Of a DNA stretch of 64,000 nucleotides, positions 36,361 to 44,524 are shown one piece after another (within the stretch, counting starts at the first letter, position 1; each line of letters opens with the position of its first letter). The notes beneath the pieces were generated by a model. That model was given only the letters and a program-made list of their open reading frames with translations. It ran no database searches and was not told where the DNA came from. Position numbers and translations under genes: made by a program. The stretch lies in contig CAVUCH010000004.1 in the NCBI GenBank assembly GCA_963739995.1, positions 1 through 64,000 of the forward strand. Direction: 5' to 3'. The DNA is from CAVUCH01 sp963739995 (GTDB lineage: Bacteria; Acidobacteriota; Vicinamibacteria; Vicinamibacterales; JAENWD01).

Positions 36361-38109
36361 TCATTCGGGCGGTTTCCCTCGTTCGACGCCGACGAGCGAC
36401 CAGCTCGCCGAGGGGGCGCCGGCTCCGTCGCGGCGGAAGAAGAACGTCGACGGAGTCGCCCATCCAGGCTGAGGCGGGTGCGCAGCCGTCACGCTGACGC
36501 CCACGAAGTCGCCCACCATCAGCCCGTGGGGCGCGCGCGCCGTTCCGCTCGACACCATCATCGGCTCGCCGACAGGCGTTCGCTGTTCGGTCGTGTTATC
36601 GAACCGGAACCACCTGAGCTCGTACCGCTCGGGTGCTGTGGCGGCTTTCGCATCGACCGCGGCGTTCGTGAACGCCAGGGTGCCGTCTGCCGACAACGCC
36701 GCATCCACAACCGGGCACACCTGGTTGATCCAGGTGGCAACTACCTTGTCGCGGCGCGCAATGATCGTCTTCGTCATGAAATCGGTCGCAGCCGGATCGC
36801 TGTATGCGGCTTTCTCGACGACCGCACGAATCGCCTCGTCCGAGAACTTCGACACAATTCGCGCGGCCCAGAACGCATCGTCCGGCCGCATGTTGTCGAA
36901 GGCCGAATTGGGATATTCCGGCTTCCACTTGAGTGGGTCTAAGCGCTCCGCCTCGAGACGTCCGACCGAGGAAGGCACGCGTGGATAGTCGATCGTCATC
37001 CACGGCCGCACGTACAGGCCGAGCGTGGCCAGCGTCAGCCACCCCGGTTTCTGCTCGAACATGTATTCGTTTCCCGGACGATGGCGCTGGGCATAGATGG
37101 TGCCGCTGCCGAGAATGGACCCGAAGTCGAACATGTAGTGCTTGATCCAGGCGTGCCCGTTGGTCGTCTCGAGCATGTCGAGGCTGTTGATGCCTCGCGA
37201 GTCGTCGTGATTCAGCCAGGCGCCGAAGACCCGCGCCCCGCGCAGCTCGCGCCGGTGCTCGTGTGGCACGAGATCGTTCGGGTCGTCCGCGCGCCGGCTG
37301 TAATAACGGAAGTTGCCGAGCGGCTTGCCAGGCGCGAAGCGGCTGACGAGCACACGGTACCGCCCGTTCTCGAGACGTGCGGCGCGGTTGAAGACGCCGT
37401 CGAGATCGTACTTCTTCAGCCGGCGCCGGCGGCCGTTGAGTGGATCGCGAATCGTGGCGTTGTCGGCGATCACGAGCGCCTCGCGATCGAGCTCGACAAG
37501 ATAGACGTCGACCACGTTGTAGCCGATCGCATGGTAGAAAGCGGTTCCGATCATCTCGGCTCCGCTTGCCAGCTCCGGATTCGACGGCGGGTCGACTTCA
37601 ACCTGATACGTCTGACCCTCGGAGTCGGTCATACGGAAGCCCGGCTGCACGCCGGCGCTCTTGCCGCCGGAAACCTTCCAGCCATCGATGGTCAGGCGCT
37701 CCGCGCGATCCGGTCCTCTCGCGATTTCTTCAGCGCTCAGTTCCTTCCGGCCGATTCGATTCGTGAACCAGCTCGAGTCGGGGACTTCGTCAACCGTGTT
37801 GACGTTGAGCGCGCGCACATCTCTTCGCTCTCCGGGATGTCCGAGCGTGTTCACGACGAAGTCGTAGCCGTTCGAGTCCTCGATCGGCTCGGCCTTCGAC
37901 GCGTCCATTGCGCGGTCGTCATCCGTCCAGAGCGGATCGTCGGGATAGAAGCGCGGCGAGGCCGACCGTGGCGACACGAACGGGCCGGCAGCCAGCAGGC
38001 CGACGAAACCGGCAAGCGCCACACGCCGGGCGACCGGGCCCGCCCAGAGGCCTCGGGCGACCGCCGTCCTAGAAAACGCCGCCAAAGACGATATGCAAGC
38101 GGTTGCCAT
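36361..38109 (-). CDS. Exported protein coupled to an Omp85 barrel, unknown function
   Basis: 582 aa. The N-terminus (TAVARGLWAGPVARRVALAG then FVGLLAAGPFV) is a signal anchor or signal peptide. The body has conserved-looking segments FYPDDPLWTDDDRAMDAS, NGYDFVVNTLG, DEVPDSSWFTNRIG, NHDDSRGINSLDMLE, YMFDFGSILGSGT and MRPDDAFWAARIVSKFSDE. The Asp/Asn-rich central part is faintly reminiscent of protein-kinase-like or HipA-like folds (HDDSRG...MFDFGS), but I do not claim it. ATG 38109 has GGGAG upstream and overlaps the end of the Omp85 gene by 41 bp, so the two are translationally coupled and probably act together at the outer membrane. Confidence 0.72.
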   Translation of the reverse strand: MATACISSLAAFSRTAVARGLWAGPVARRVALAGFVGLLAAGPFVSPRSASPRFYPDDPLWTDDDRAMDASKAEPIEDSNGYDFVVNTLGHPGERRDVRALNVNTVDEVPDSSWFTNRIGRKELSAEEIARGPDRAERLTIDGWKVSGGKSAGVQPGFRMTDSEGQTYQVEVDPPSNPELASGAEMIGTAFYHAIGYNVVDVYLVELDREALVIADNATIRDPLNGRRRRLKKYDLDGVFNRAARLENGRYRVLVSRFAPGKPLGNFRYYSRRADDPNDLVPHEHRRELRGARVFGAWLNHDDSRGINSLDMLETTNGHAWIKHYMFDFGSILGSGTIYAQRHRPGNEYMFEQKPGWLTLATLGLYVRPWMTIDYPRVPSSVGRLEAERLDPLKWKPEYPNSAFDNMRPDDAFWAARIVSKFSDEAIRAVVEKAAYSDPAATDFMTKTIIARRDKVVATWINQVCPVVDAALSADGTLAFTNAAVDAKAATAPERYELRWFRFDNTTEQRTPVGEPMMVSSGTARAPHGLMVGDFVGVSVTAAHPPQPGWATPSTFFFRRDGAGAPSASWSLVGVERGKPPE

Positions 38110-39277
38110 CACGGCTCCCGAACGCGGCATCAACCCGGAGGATGACGCCGCTATTGGTGTTGAAGCGGAACCCAATGCCGTAGTCCGTTTCGAGATCCTC
38201 GAAATCCAGATCTTCACGACGATTGGCGACCTTTCCCGCATCGTAGAAGAGGGCCCCGTCGAAGCCGCTCCAGATCTCCCAGCGGTACTCAGCCTGGGCG
38301 AGGATTGCATGCGCTCCGCGGAACCGATACTCGCGGAAGCCGCGCAGCGTGTCGTTCCCGCCGAGCGTTGGCATGAAATAGAACGGCATCGTCTGGCCGG
38401 CGCTGGTGTCGGATGTCGAGACGAAGAGCCGCGCCGCGATGACGCGACGGCCGGACAGGAAACCGATGAACTGGCGCAGATCGGCATCGATGCGGTTGAA
38501 CGTGAACTGGCCGGCGGTGCGATCGTCGTAATGGGAAAAGTCGACGCGATACCAGCCGCCCTTCTTCGGATGTCGCGGCTCGCGATAGTCGACTTCGATG
38601 AACGCGTCGGATCGCAGGAAATCTGCGCGCGTGTCGAGGCCGGGCGCGGCGGACGGACTGAACGTATCGGTCACGTCCGGAAACTGATCGTTCTGCCCTT
38701 CGCCGAGTCGCGGTTCCAGGTACTCAATCCCGCCCCCGACGAGCAGGTGCGAGACGGGCCTGACGCCCGCGCGACCACCGAAATGGTTCGTGCGGATCGC
38801 GTAATCGGATCGATCGTCTCGGCTTGAATCGGGTCCGAGGCCAAAGAAGTTTTCCTGAGGGTAGTCTCGGTGGCTTGCCCAGGTCTCGAAGTACAAGTGA
38901 CCCTCTGCAAGCCGCGGAAACCTGAGCCGCGCTTCGGTCGCCCAATACCGTTTGACACTACCGGCCGCCCAGATTTCAAGCGCCCCGGTGTTGGAGAAGA
39001 GATCGCGATCGCGAAAGCCCAGGCCATAGGCGAACCCGCTGCCGGTGGTCAACGTGCCGAGCTTTGGATGGAAGCCCTCGCGATCGAGGATGAAGATCGC
39101 CTTATCCTCGGCGAACTTGAGGGCCCTCTCCAGGCGGTTCGGCTCGTAGGGCTTGACCTCTTTGGCCTTCTGTTCGCGCCGCTGCCGGTCGGCCTCTGCG
39201 CGCGTCGACGGTTCCTGCGACCAAGCGACGCCCGACGCGAGGATCAGCAGCGCCAGGCTCAGCACTACTCGGAACAT
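38069..39277 (-). CDS. Omp85/BamA-like outer membrane barrel (surface antigen)
   Basis: 402 aa. The signal peptide is MFRVVLSLALLILASGVAWS. A short basic region (QRREQKAKEVKPYEPNRLER) is followed by a 16-strand-type barrel: FAYGLGFRDRDLFSNTGALE, YFETWASHRDYPQENFFGLG, LRGFREYRFRGAH (the Omp85 loop-6 VRGF-like motif) and a C-terminal strand ending GDRNRLHIVFGGVF-like with terminal Phe. There are no POTRA domains, so this is a short Omp85 member of the Bac_surface_Ag type rather than BamA itself. It is coupled to the 582-aa exported protein downstream. Likely role: insertion or translocation across the outer membrane, or a patatin-type barrel without the lipase. Confidence 0.82.
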   Translation of the reverse strand: MFRVVLSLALLILASGVAWSQEPSTRAEADRQRREQKAKEVKPYEPNRLERALKFAEDKAIFILDREGFHPKLGTLTTGSGFAYGLGFRDRDLFSNTGALEIWAAGSVKRYWATEARLRFPRLAEGHLYFETWASHRDYPQENFFGLGPDSSRDDRSDYAIRTNHFGGRAGVRPVSHLLVGGGIEYLEPRLGEGQNDQFPDVTDTFSPSAAPGLDTRADFLRSDAFIEVDYREPRHPKKGGWYRVDFSHYDDRTAGQFTFNRIDADLRQFIGFLSGRRVIAARLFVSTSDTSAGQTMPFYFMPTLGGNDTLRGFREYRFRGAHAILAQAEYRWEIWSGFDGALFYDAGKVANRREDLDFEDLETDYGIGFRFNTNSGVILRVDAAFGSRDGNRLHIVFGGVF

Positions 39278-39372
39278 GGCCGAGAGTCTACATCGATGGC
39301 TGAGCCAGCCAGCCAGAGTCGGAGTCACGTCCGCCGGAACAGCCTCTTTCCTGACGTCAGGGGCTGCGACGA

Positions 39373-39891
39373 CTAAGCAAGATCCTTCCGCATGAACACA
39401 CATTCCATCGAACGGGCAGTCGTCAGGCGCGTCTCCCCGCGTCCCACTTCGATGAACCCGTTGGCCTCGTAGAAGGCCACGCCCGCGAGCGACGCCTCGA
39501 TCTCGATGGTCGTTGCGCCGTTCGAGACTGCGTGGGCTTCTGCCTTTGCGATAAGGGCCGACCCTACGCCGTGCCGCGTCGAGCGGCCGCGTACGTACAC
39601 CGACGTGCCATGCTTCGGACCCTCAATGCAGTAGTCGCTGGCGAAGCCGAGGACGGCGCGGCTGCCGTCGGCCTCGCCAACGGCGATGAAGAATACTTCT
39701 CCGGCCTCCATTGCCTTGAGATAGAGCTCGCCTCTGATGGCTTCTTGCCAGAACTCCACGACCTCCGGGGAGTAGAAAGCAGGGCCGATGGACTGGATCG
39801 AGTCGCGATGCGCCAGCGCGATCTCGTCGACGTCCGACGGTTCCGCCCGGCGGATCTCGAACGCCCCTATCCGCCCGCTGCTCGTTCCCAT
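39373..39891 (-). CDS. GNAT family N-acetyltransferase
   Basis: 172 aa. Acetyl-CoA dependent N-acetyltransferase. FEIRRAEPSDVDEIALAHR is the usual GNAT start, FFIAVGEADGSRAVLGFAS is the central sheet, and STRHGVGSALIAKAEAHA is motif A, the acetyl-CoA pyrophosphate loop, although the preceding strand reads YVRGRSTRHG. FYEANGFIEVGRGE is motif B. The substrate is unknown. ATG 39891 overlaps the stop of the toxin-like gene upstream (TAATG), so it is the last gene of the DUF433-DUF5615-GNAT operon. GNAT proteins occur in toxin-antitoxin systems, but this one lacks toxin features. Confidence 0.88.
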   Translation of the reverse strand: MGTSSGRIGAFEIRRAEPSDVDEIALAHRDSIQSIGPAFYSPEVVEFWQEAIRGELYLKAMEAGEVFFIAVGEADGSRAVLGFASDYCIEGPKHGTSVYVRGRSTRHGVGSALIAKAEAHAVSNGATTIEIEASLAGVAFYEANGFIEVGRGETRLTTARSMECVFMRKDLA

Positions 39892-40210
39892 TAGCCCTGC
39901 ACCAACGTCACGGCGCGACGCGCAGCGGTCGGAAGGACTTCGAGAAGTCGAGGCACCAATGGACACAGATCGTCGAGGCGATTGCTGCGTGCTACGAGCA
40001 CCACGATCGCTATGTCGAACGCCGAAAGGTCTTGCTGGTACGACAGATTGCGATCAGCCGTCAGGAAGATCTCGAAGTGGCCGACCGCCATGGCGAGCAG
40101 TTCGCGTTGCGCTTGCTGGCCCAGCCCATCTCCGGCGCTGTTCGCGCCTCGTGACCGGCGAGCTCGCGTTTCAGGCGTTTGGGGAGGCACTCGTCAAGCA
40201 GGACGCGCAC
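39891..40210 (-). pseudogene. DUF5615 PIN-like toxin, frameshifted
   Basis: The C-terminal two thirds are in one frame (ELLAMAVGHFEIFLTADRNL, then DIAIVVLVARSNRLDDL). The N-terminus is in the neighbouring frame from GTG 40210: VRVLLDECLPKRLKRELAGH and MGWASKRN. Joined by one extra base at about 40104-40107 (RN then GELLAM) they make a complete DUF5615 PIN-like protein of about 105 aa with conserved Asp residues (LLDE, LTAD). These are predicted nucleases partnered with DUF433 antitoxins. It overlaps the antitoxin gene by 17 bp. Either a sequencing indel or an inactivated toxin. Confidence 0.82.
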
Positions 40211-40417
40211 GGGCGAGGAGCGCCTCCCTGGCCTGCTCCAGGGCCGCTACAGCCTGCTCGCGGGTAACGGTCGGAAAGTCCTCCAAGAACTCGGACAGAG
40301 GCTGCCCTGCCTCGAGGTAATCCAGCAGCGTCGCGAGCGGCACACGGGTGCCGACGAACACGGCCGTGCCGCCCATGATTTCCGGATCCTGTGAATGACC
40401 GGTTCGTTGCGGTTCAT
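40194..40417 (-). pseudogene. DUF433 antitoxin, frameshifted near N-terminus
   Basis: The main frame reads MGGTAVFVGTRVPLATLLDY, LEAGQPLSEFLEDFPTVT and EQAVAALEQAREALLA, the complete DUF433 helix-turn-helix domain. The usual start lies in another frame, ATG 40417: MNRNEPVIH; one extra G at the GG pair 40388-40389 gives MNRNEPVIHRDPEIMGGT, the canonical N-terminus. DUF433 proteins are antitoxins of DUF5615 PIN-like toxins, encoded directly downstream with a 17-bp overlap. If the frame shown is real, translation would have to start at ATG 40376 and the protein would lose about 14 residues. Confidence 0.82.
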
Positions 40418-40439
40418 GTTCTCGGTCCAGGATCTTGCA

Positions 40440-40798
40440 AGGTCAGTTTATCGCACCTCCGCCGCCAGGATGCCGCGTGGCGCTCAGACCCGCTCTGAGT
40501 TCGCCTTCGAACTCGCGGATGGTGTCGACTCTCCATGTCGCAGCAGATGACCGGACACAAAACGCGGTCAGTGTTCGAGCGCGACAACATCGTGAGCGAA
40601 TGCGATCTCATTGAAGCCGCGCAGAAGCTCAATCTGCTCCAGCCAGTCCCGCCAGCAACAGATCGCGATGGGCTTGCCTCGACGAAGCCGCGCCCTGTCC
40701 GCCATAGCGCGAAGCGCGACGGCGGAAGCGGCGAAGTCGGGCACAATCCGGGCACAATCGAGCCCGATCGCGGTTCCCGCCTGAGAGCCAGTCTCTAA
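40440..40798 (+). pseudogene. Decayed tyrosine integrase C-terminus
   Basis: The plus strand encodes QQMTGHKTRSVFERDNIVSE and DLIEAAQKLN, the well-known C-terminal end of phage-type tyrosine recombinases (normally MTGHKT-xx-F-xR-YNIVSE). The catalytic tyrosine position reads Asp, and upstream sequence retains only traces of the expected HDLRRTA region in other frames. No N-terminal catalytic domain is present. It lies 16 bp from tRNA-Cys, a typical insertion site, so it looks like the scar of a lost genomic island. Confidence 0.72.
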
Positions 40799-40814
40799 AT
40801 TTCCTAGGGAATTT

Positions 40815-40888
<74 letters not shown>

Positions 40889-40980
40889 GGTCGGGACGTG
40901 GGGTGGGCGAGCGTGATGGCCCGCCTGCACGGCGGAGCCGCTACGGCATGGCAACCTCCGCTGCACCGGGGAGCGAAGGT

Positions 40981-41055
40981 TGGAGCGGGAAACGGGATTC
41001 GAACCCGCGACTTCGACCTTGGCAAGGTCGCACTCTACCACTGAGTTATTCCCGC
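40981..41055 (-). tRNA. tRNA-Gly (GCC)
   Basis: A 75-nt cloverleaf on the minus strand with acceptor GCGGGAA/TTCCCGC, discriminator U and encoded CCA. The anticodon loop is TTGCCAA (GCC) in stem CCT/AGG, and the T-loop is GGTTCGAATCC. It lies 92 bp upstream of tRNA-Cys on the same strand, so both may be one transcript. Confidence 0.96.
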
Positions 41056-41232
41056 CCGCGTCGTGATCCGCGACCTCGGAATGTACCATACGGCCGCATC
41101 GACGGGCAAGGTTCGAGGCCGCAGCTCCAGGCGCCCGGCTCGGGCACGAGCCGTGTTCCTCCACACATCCGCCGCGGCACCGGCCGGCTGCTCGGGTGGA
41201 GGTACCCCAGCTCGATGCGCGAGAATCGACAA

Positions 41233-41290
41233 GCCCGGGAGCCAGGAGCCCGGAGCCCGGAGCCGGGCCCCAAAGCCGGGAGCCCGGACC
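41233..41290. repeat. Heptamer tandem repeat (GAGCCCG type)
   Basis: About eight degenerate copies of a 7-bp unit GAGCCCG/GAGCCAG, located between tRNA-Gly and the end of galT. The same unit recurs at 42834, 43015, 44407 and 58843. Confidence 0.8.
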
Positions 41291-41306
41291 CGACCCCCAG
41301 CCGCCC

Positions 41307-42311
41307 TCACCCCGGCACAGCCTCTCGCAGCACCTGAGCCGCCTCCTCGGGCGACGTGGGATTGATGTAGAACCCCGTCCCCCATTCGAACCCGGCAACC
41401 TTCGTCAGCTTCGGCATGATTTCCAGGTGCCAGTGGTACACGGGTTCGAGCCCGGGGGTGCCGAAGGGAGCGCTGTGGATGATCAGGTTGTACGGCGGCG
41501 ACAGCAGGGCGCGGTTCATGCGCTGAAGGGTCTCCTTCAGCATCCGCGCGAGGCTCTCGTACTCGTGGCGCGCGGCGTCCTCGAACGCCGACCCGTGGCG
41601 CTTCGGCAGCAGCCACGTCTCGAACGCGAACCGCGGTGCGTAGGGAGACACCGCAAGGAAGTCCGCGTTCTCCGAGATGACGCGCGGCCTCGAATCCTGC
41701 TCCTGCCGCACGATGTCGCAGAACACGCAGCGATCCTTCAGATCGAAGTGTGCGCGGGCACCAGCTACCTCGTCGCGCATGGTCCGCGGGACGATCGGCA
41801 GCGCGATCAGCTGCGAGTGCGGGTGCTCGAGCGAGGCGCCGGCGGCAATCCCGTGGTTCTTGAAAATCAGGATCGATTTGAACCGCGTGTCCTGCTTCAG
41901 GTCGAGCACACGCTCTCGGAACGCCCACAACACGCGCTCGATGGCGACGACCGGCAGCGTGGCGAGCGACTGCGCGTGCTCGGGCGTCTCGATGATCACT
42001 TCGTGGGCGCCGACGCCGCTCATCTTGTCGAAGAGACCCTCACCCTGGCGGTCGAGCGTGCCTTCCACCTCCAGCGCCGGGAACTTGTTCGGGACGACCC
42101 GGACGTCCCACCCGGGGCCATTGGCGCCGCCGCCACGGCGGTAACACAGCACCTCGCGCGGCGTGTACGGCTCGTTGCCTTCGCAGAACGGGCAGAACAC
42201 GGCCGGCTCGAACGGGCGGTTCTCGAGGCGGAAGTCGCTTGGGCGCTTGCGGCGCTCGGTCGAGATGATCACCCAGCGGCCGGTGACGGGATCCTTTCTC
42301 AGCTCAGGCAT
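41307..42311 (-). CDS. galT: Galactose-1-phosphate uridylyltransferase
   Basis: 334 aa. Transfers UMP between UDP-glucose and galactose 1-phosphate (Leloir pathway). MPELRKDPVTGRWVIIS is the family start. Cys40 and Cys43 (FCPFCEGNE) bind zinc, and a second CxxC lies near DRCVFCDIV. The active site is HPHSQ (163-167), with His165 as the uridylyl-carrying nucleophile. VVPNKFPAL and PVYHWHLEIMPKL complete the signature. Size is normal. It is alone on its strand between the tRNAs and divergent yraN. Other Leloir genes are not in the window. Confidence 0.94.
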   Translation of the reverse strand: MPELRKDPVTGRWVIISTERRKRPSDFRLENRPFEPAVFCPFCEGNEPYTPREVLCYRRGGGANGPGWDVRVVPNKFPALEVEGTLDRQGEGLFDKMSGVGAHEVIIETPEHAQSLATLPVVAIERVLWAFRERVLDLKQDTRFKSILIFKNHGIAAGASLEHPHSQLIALPIVPRTMRDEVAGARAHFDLKDRCVFCDIVRQEQDSRPRVISENADFLAVSPYAPRFAFETWLLPKRHGSAFEDAARHEYESLARMLKETLQRMNRALLSPPYNLIIHSAPFGTPGLEPVYHWHLEIMPKLTKVAGFEWGTGFYINPTSPEEAAQVLREAVPG

Positions 42312-42453
42312 GCGGCACCGGGACCGACATCTCGCAGACAGGCGGCTGGCGATGCGCGTCGGACGGACAATCCATTTCGTTTCGCTCTACCTTTCAACGA
42401 GCGGCACACGCGGCCTCGCCTCTCGCGGCGCAGCACTTGCTCAGCCACGGCGC

Positions 42454-42828
42454 GTGACGACCTCGCAGCACTGCGCGCTGGGGAAATCCGGGGAAGATCT
42501 CGCCTGCGACGAACTGCTTCGCCGCGGGTACGCAATTGTTGATCGCCGCTACCGCACGCGAGCTGGCGAAATCGACGTCATCGCCCGCGACGGCACGGCG
42601 CTCGTCTTCGTCGAAGTGAAGACCCGCCGCTCCACCCGCTGCGGCAACCCGGCCGACGCCATCACGGCCAGGAAGCGGCGGCAGATCGTCCTCATGGCAT
42701 CCGACTATCTCGCCCGCCGGCGCCCGCGAGCCGGCTCCTGCCGGTTCGACGTGGTCGCCGTATCCATCGACACCGACGGCCGCGCGGCAATCACGGTGAT
42801 TCCCGGGGCATTCGTGGCGGATGAGTGA
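42454..42828 (+). CDS. yraN: YraN/UPF0102 family endonuclease-like protein
   Basis: 124 aa from GTG 42454. GKSGEDLACDELLRRGYAIV and RRYRTRAGEIDVIARDG then FVEVKTRRS are the UPF0102 signature, which has the Holliday-junction-resolvase-like nuclease core (E...GEID...EVK). The final segment DYLARRRPRAGSCRFDVVAV completes the domain. The GTG start gives the normal family length; in-frame starts further upstream overlap the divergent galT region. Function in vivo is unknown. The stop is followed at once by heptamer repeats. Confidence 0.9.
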   Translation: MTTSQHCALGKSGEDLACDELLRRGYAIVDRRYRTRAGEIDVIARDGTALVFVEVKTRRSTRCGNPADAITARKRRQIVLMASDYLARRRPRAGSCRFDVVAVSIDTDGRAAITVIPGAFVADE

Positions 42829-42833
42829 TGGCA

Positions 42834-42871
42834 GGCTCCAGGCTCCGGGCTCCCGACTCCGGGGCTTCTCC
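42834..42871. repeat. Heptamer tandem repeat (GGCTCCR type)
   Basis: About five copies of GGCTCCA/GGCTCCG/GGCTCCC directly after the yraN stop. This is the reverse complement of the unit at 41233. Confidence 0.78.
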
Positions 42872-42927
42872 GGGAGGGCCGCCAGGCGCGGCGTCCGCCG
42901 GTACTGAAGTTCCGGCTCCACATCCTT

Positions 42928-42972
42928 GCCCACCGCCCACCGCCTACCGCCCACCGCCTACTGCCCACCGCC
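42928..42972. repeat. Heptamer tandem repeat (CCGCCYA type)
   Basis: Six to seven copies of CCCACCG/CCTACCG, the complement of the GGCGGTR unit that forms the large array at 60172. It lies between the GGCTCCR repeat at 42834 and another at 43015. Confidence 0.85.
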
Positions 42973-42983
42973 ACGCGAGTCTT

Positions 42984-43000
42984 GCAGGGCTGAGCCCTGC
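42984..43000. terminator. Short hairpin after aminotransferase gene
   Basis: GCAGGGC-TGA-GCCCTGC forms a 7-bp stem with a 3-base loop, about 45 bp after the aminotransferase stop and between two convergent genes. It has no T-run on either side, so a terminator role is plausible but unproven. Confidence 0.4.
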
Positions 43001-43014
43001 CCCACATCGCCTGT

Positions 43015-43041
43015 AGCCTGGAGCCCGGAGCCTGGAGCCTG
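43015..43041. repeat. Heptamer tandem repeat (GAGCCYG type)
   Basis: Four copies of AGCCTGG/AGCCCGG immediately before the end of the aminotransferase gene. Confidence 0.75.
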
Positions 43042-43045
43042 CTTC

Positions 43046-44392
43046 TCAGCCCCGCGCCGTCCCCCTCTTCCCCTCCACCTCCGTGAACGCTGCGTCGAGA
43101 ATCCCGATCGCGGTATCGGCCTGGGCTCGCGTGAGGACCAGCGGCGGCGAAATCCGGATCGTGTTCTTACCCGCGCCGAGGGTGAGCAAGCCTTTGTAGA
43201 AGGCGGCGTCCACCACCTCGTCGCGCTCCTCGATCGCACGCTCTTTCGTCGTACGGTCGCGGACGCACTCGATCCCGATCATCAGGCCCTTGCCGCGCAC
43301 GTCGCCGATCAGCGGGTGACTGTCCATCAGCCCCCGCAGCCCTTCGAGCAGATAGGCGCCGACATCGGCCGCGTTGCGCATCAGCTCGCGCTTCAGCAGG
43401 TCGATGGTGACAATCGCGGCGGCACATGAAACCGGGTTCCCGCCGAAGGTGCTGGCGTGCGCGCCCGGCGGCCACGACATCACCTCCGCGCGCGCCACGC
43501 AGACGCCGAGCGGCATGCCCGACGCGATCCCCTTCGCACACGCGACCATGTCCGGCTGCACGCCGTAATGCTCCATCGCGAACATCTTCCCGGTACGACC
43601 CATTCCGGACTGCACTTCGTCCGCCACGAGCAGCATGCCGTGCGTGGTCGCCAACGCACGAAGCCGCTCGTGGAACACCGGCGGCGGCACCACGTACCCG
43701 CCTTCGCCCTGGATCGGCTCGACAACGATCGCAGCCACTTCATCCGGCGACACCAGGTGCACGAGAATGTGCTGCTCGATGACATCCACGCATTCGCCGC
43801 AGCACGTTTCGGGACGCAGGTTCACCGGACACCGGTAACAGTTCGCGTAGGGGGCGTGGTATACGCCCGGCAGCATCGGGCCGAAGCCTTTTCGCTGGAG
43901 TCCCTTGCTCGACGTCAGCGACAGCGACCCCATCGTGCGGCCATGGAACGAGCCCAGGAACGCGATGACGTTGTGCCGCTTCGTGTACCACTTCGCCAGC
44001 TTGAGAGACGCCTCGACCGCCTCCGTCCCCGAGTTGCCGAAGAACGACCGCACGGGGCCGTCCATTGGCGCAATCGACGACATCTCCTCTGCCAGCCGCA
44101 CCTGAGGTTCGTAGTAGAAGTCGGTGCCCGACATGTGGAGGAAGCGCTGCGCCTGATCCACGATCGCCTTCACCACCTCCGGATGCGAATGGCCGGTGGC
44201 GTTGACGGCAATGCCGGCGGCGCAGTCGAGGAAGCGGTTGCCGTCGACGTCTTCGACGACGGCGCCTTGTCCGCCGGCCATGACGAGCGGATAGCCGCGC
44301 GTGTAGGACGGCGACACGTGCCGCGCATCGCGCGCAATCAGCTCAGCGGCTCGCGGACCTGGCAACGAGGTCTTGATGTCGGGGACGGTCAT
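43046..44392 (-). CDS. Class III PLP-dependent aminotransferase (acetylornithine/GABA type)
   Basis: 448 aa, fold-type I aminotransferase. SGTEAVEASLKLAK, GSFHGRTMGSLSLTSSK, VEPIQGEGGY and VADEVQSGMGRTGKMFA are the class III landmarks; Asp258 contacts the PLP ring nitrogen and Lys287 in CAKGIASGMPLG is the Schiff-base lysine. A cysteine-rich insertion, CYRCPVNLRPETCCGEC (185-201), distinguishes it from standard ArgD and recurs in the archaeal-like GABA/ornithine aminotransferase group. The substrate is not certain. It follows cysS on the same strand, 130 bp away, across heptamer repeats. Confidence 0.9.
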   Translation of the reverse strand: MTVPDIKTSLPGPRAAELIARDARHVSPSYTRGYPLVMAGGQGAVVEDVDGNRFLDCAAGIAVNATGHSHPEVVKAIVDQAQRFLHMSGTDFYYEPQVRLAEEMSSIAPMDGPVRSFFGNSGTEAVEASLKLAKWYTKRHNVIAFLGSFHGRTMGSLSLTSSKGLQRKGFGPMLPGVYHAPYANCYRCPVNLRPETCCGECVDVIEQHILVHLVSPDEVAAIVVEPIQGEGGYVVPPPVFHERLRALATTHGMLLVADEVQSGMGRTGKMFAMEHYGVQPDMVACAKGIASGMPLGVCVARAEVMSWPPGAHASTFGGNPVSCAAAIVTIDLLKRELMRNAADVGAYLLEGLRGLMDSHPLIGDVRGKGLMIGIECVRDRTTKERAIEERDEVVDAAFYKGLLTLGAGKNTIRISPPLVLTRAQADTAIGILDAAFTEVEGKRGTARG

Positions 44393-44406
44393 CTCTGATC
44401 CTTTTC

Positions 44407-44524
44407 GGCTCCGGGCTGCAGGCTCCGACCCCGGGCTCGTCGGGCGTTCGGTCTACCGTCCAGAGCGCAGGCCGCAGTGCCGGGCCAACCAGGCCCGGAG
44501 CCTGGAGCCCGAAGCCTGGAGCCT
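44407..44524. repeat. Heptamer repeats flanking cysS / aminotransferase junction
   Basis: Two patches of the GGCTCCR/GAGCCYG unit, at 44407-44436 and 44492-44524, fill the gap between cysS and the aminotransferase gene. The last copy overlaps the cysS stop codon (44523-44525). Confidence 0.75.

Noticed and set aside
41373..42542. Long plus-strand readings antisense to galT
   Set aside because: Shadow of a well-supported gene with zinc and active-site motifs on the other strand.
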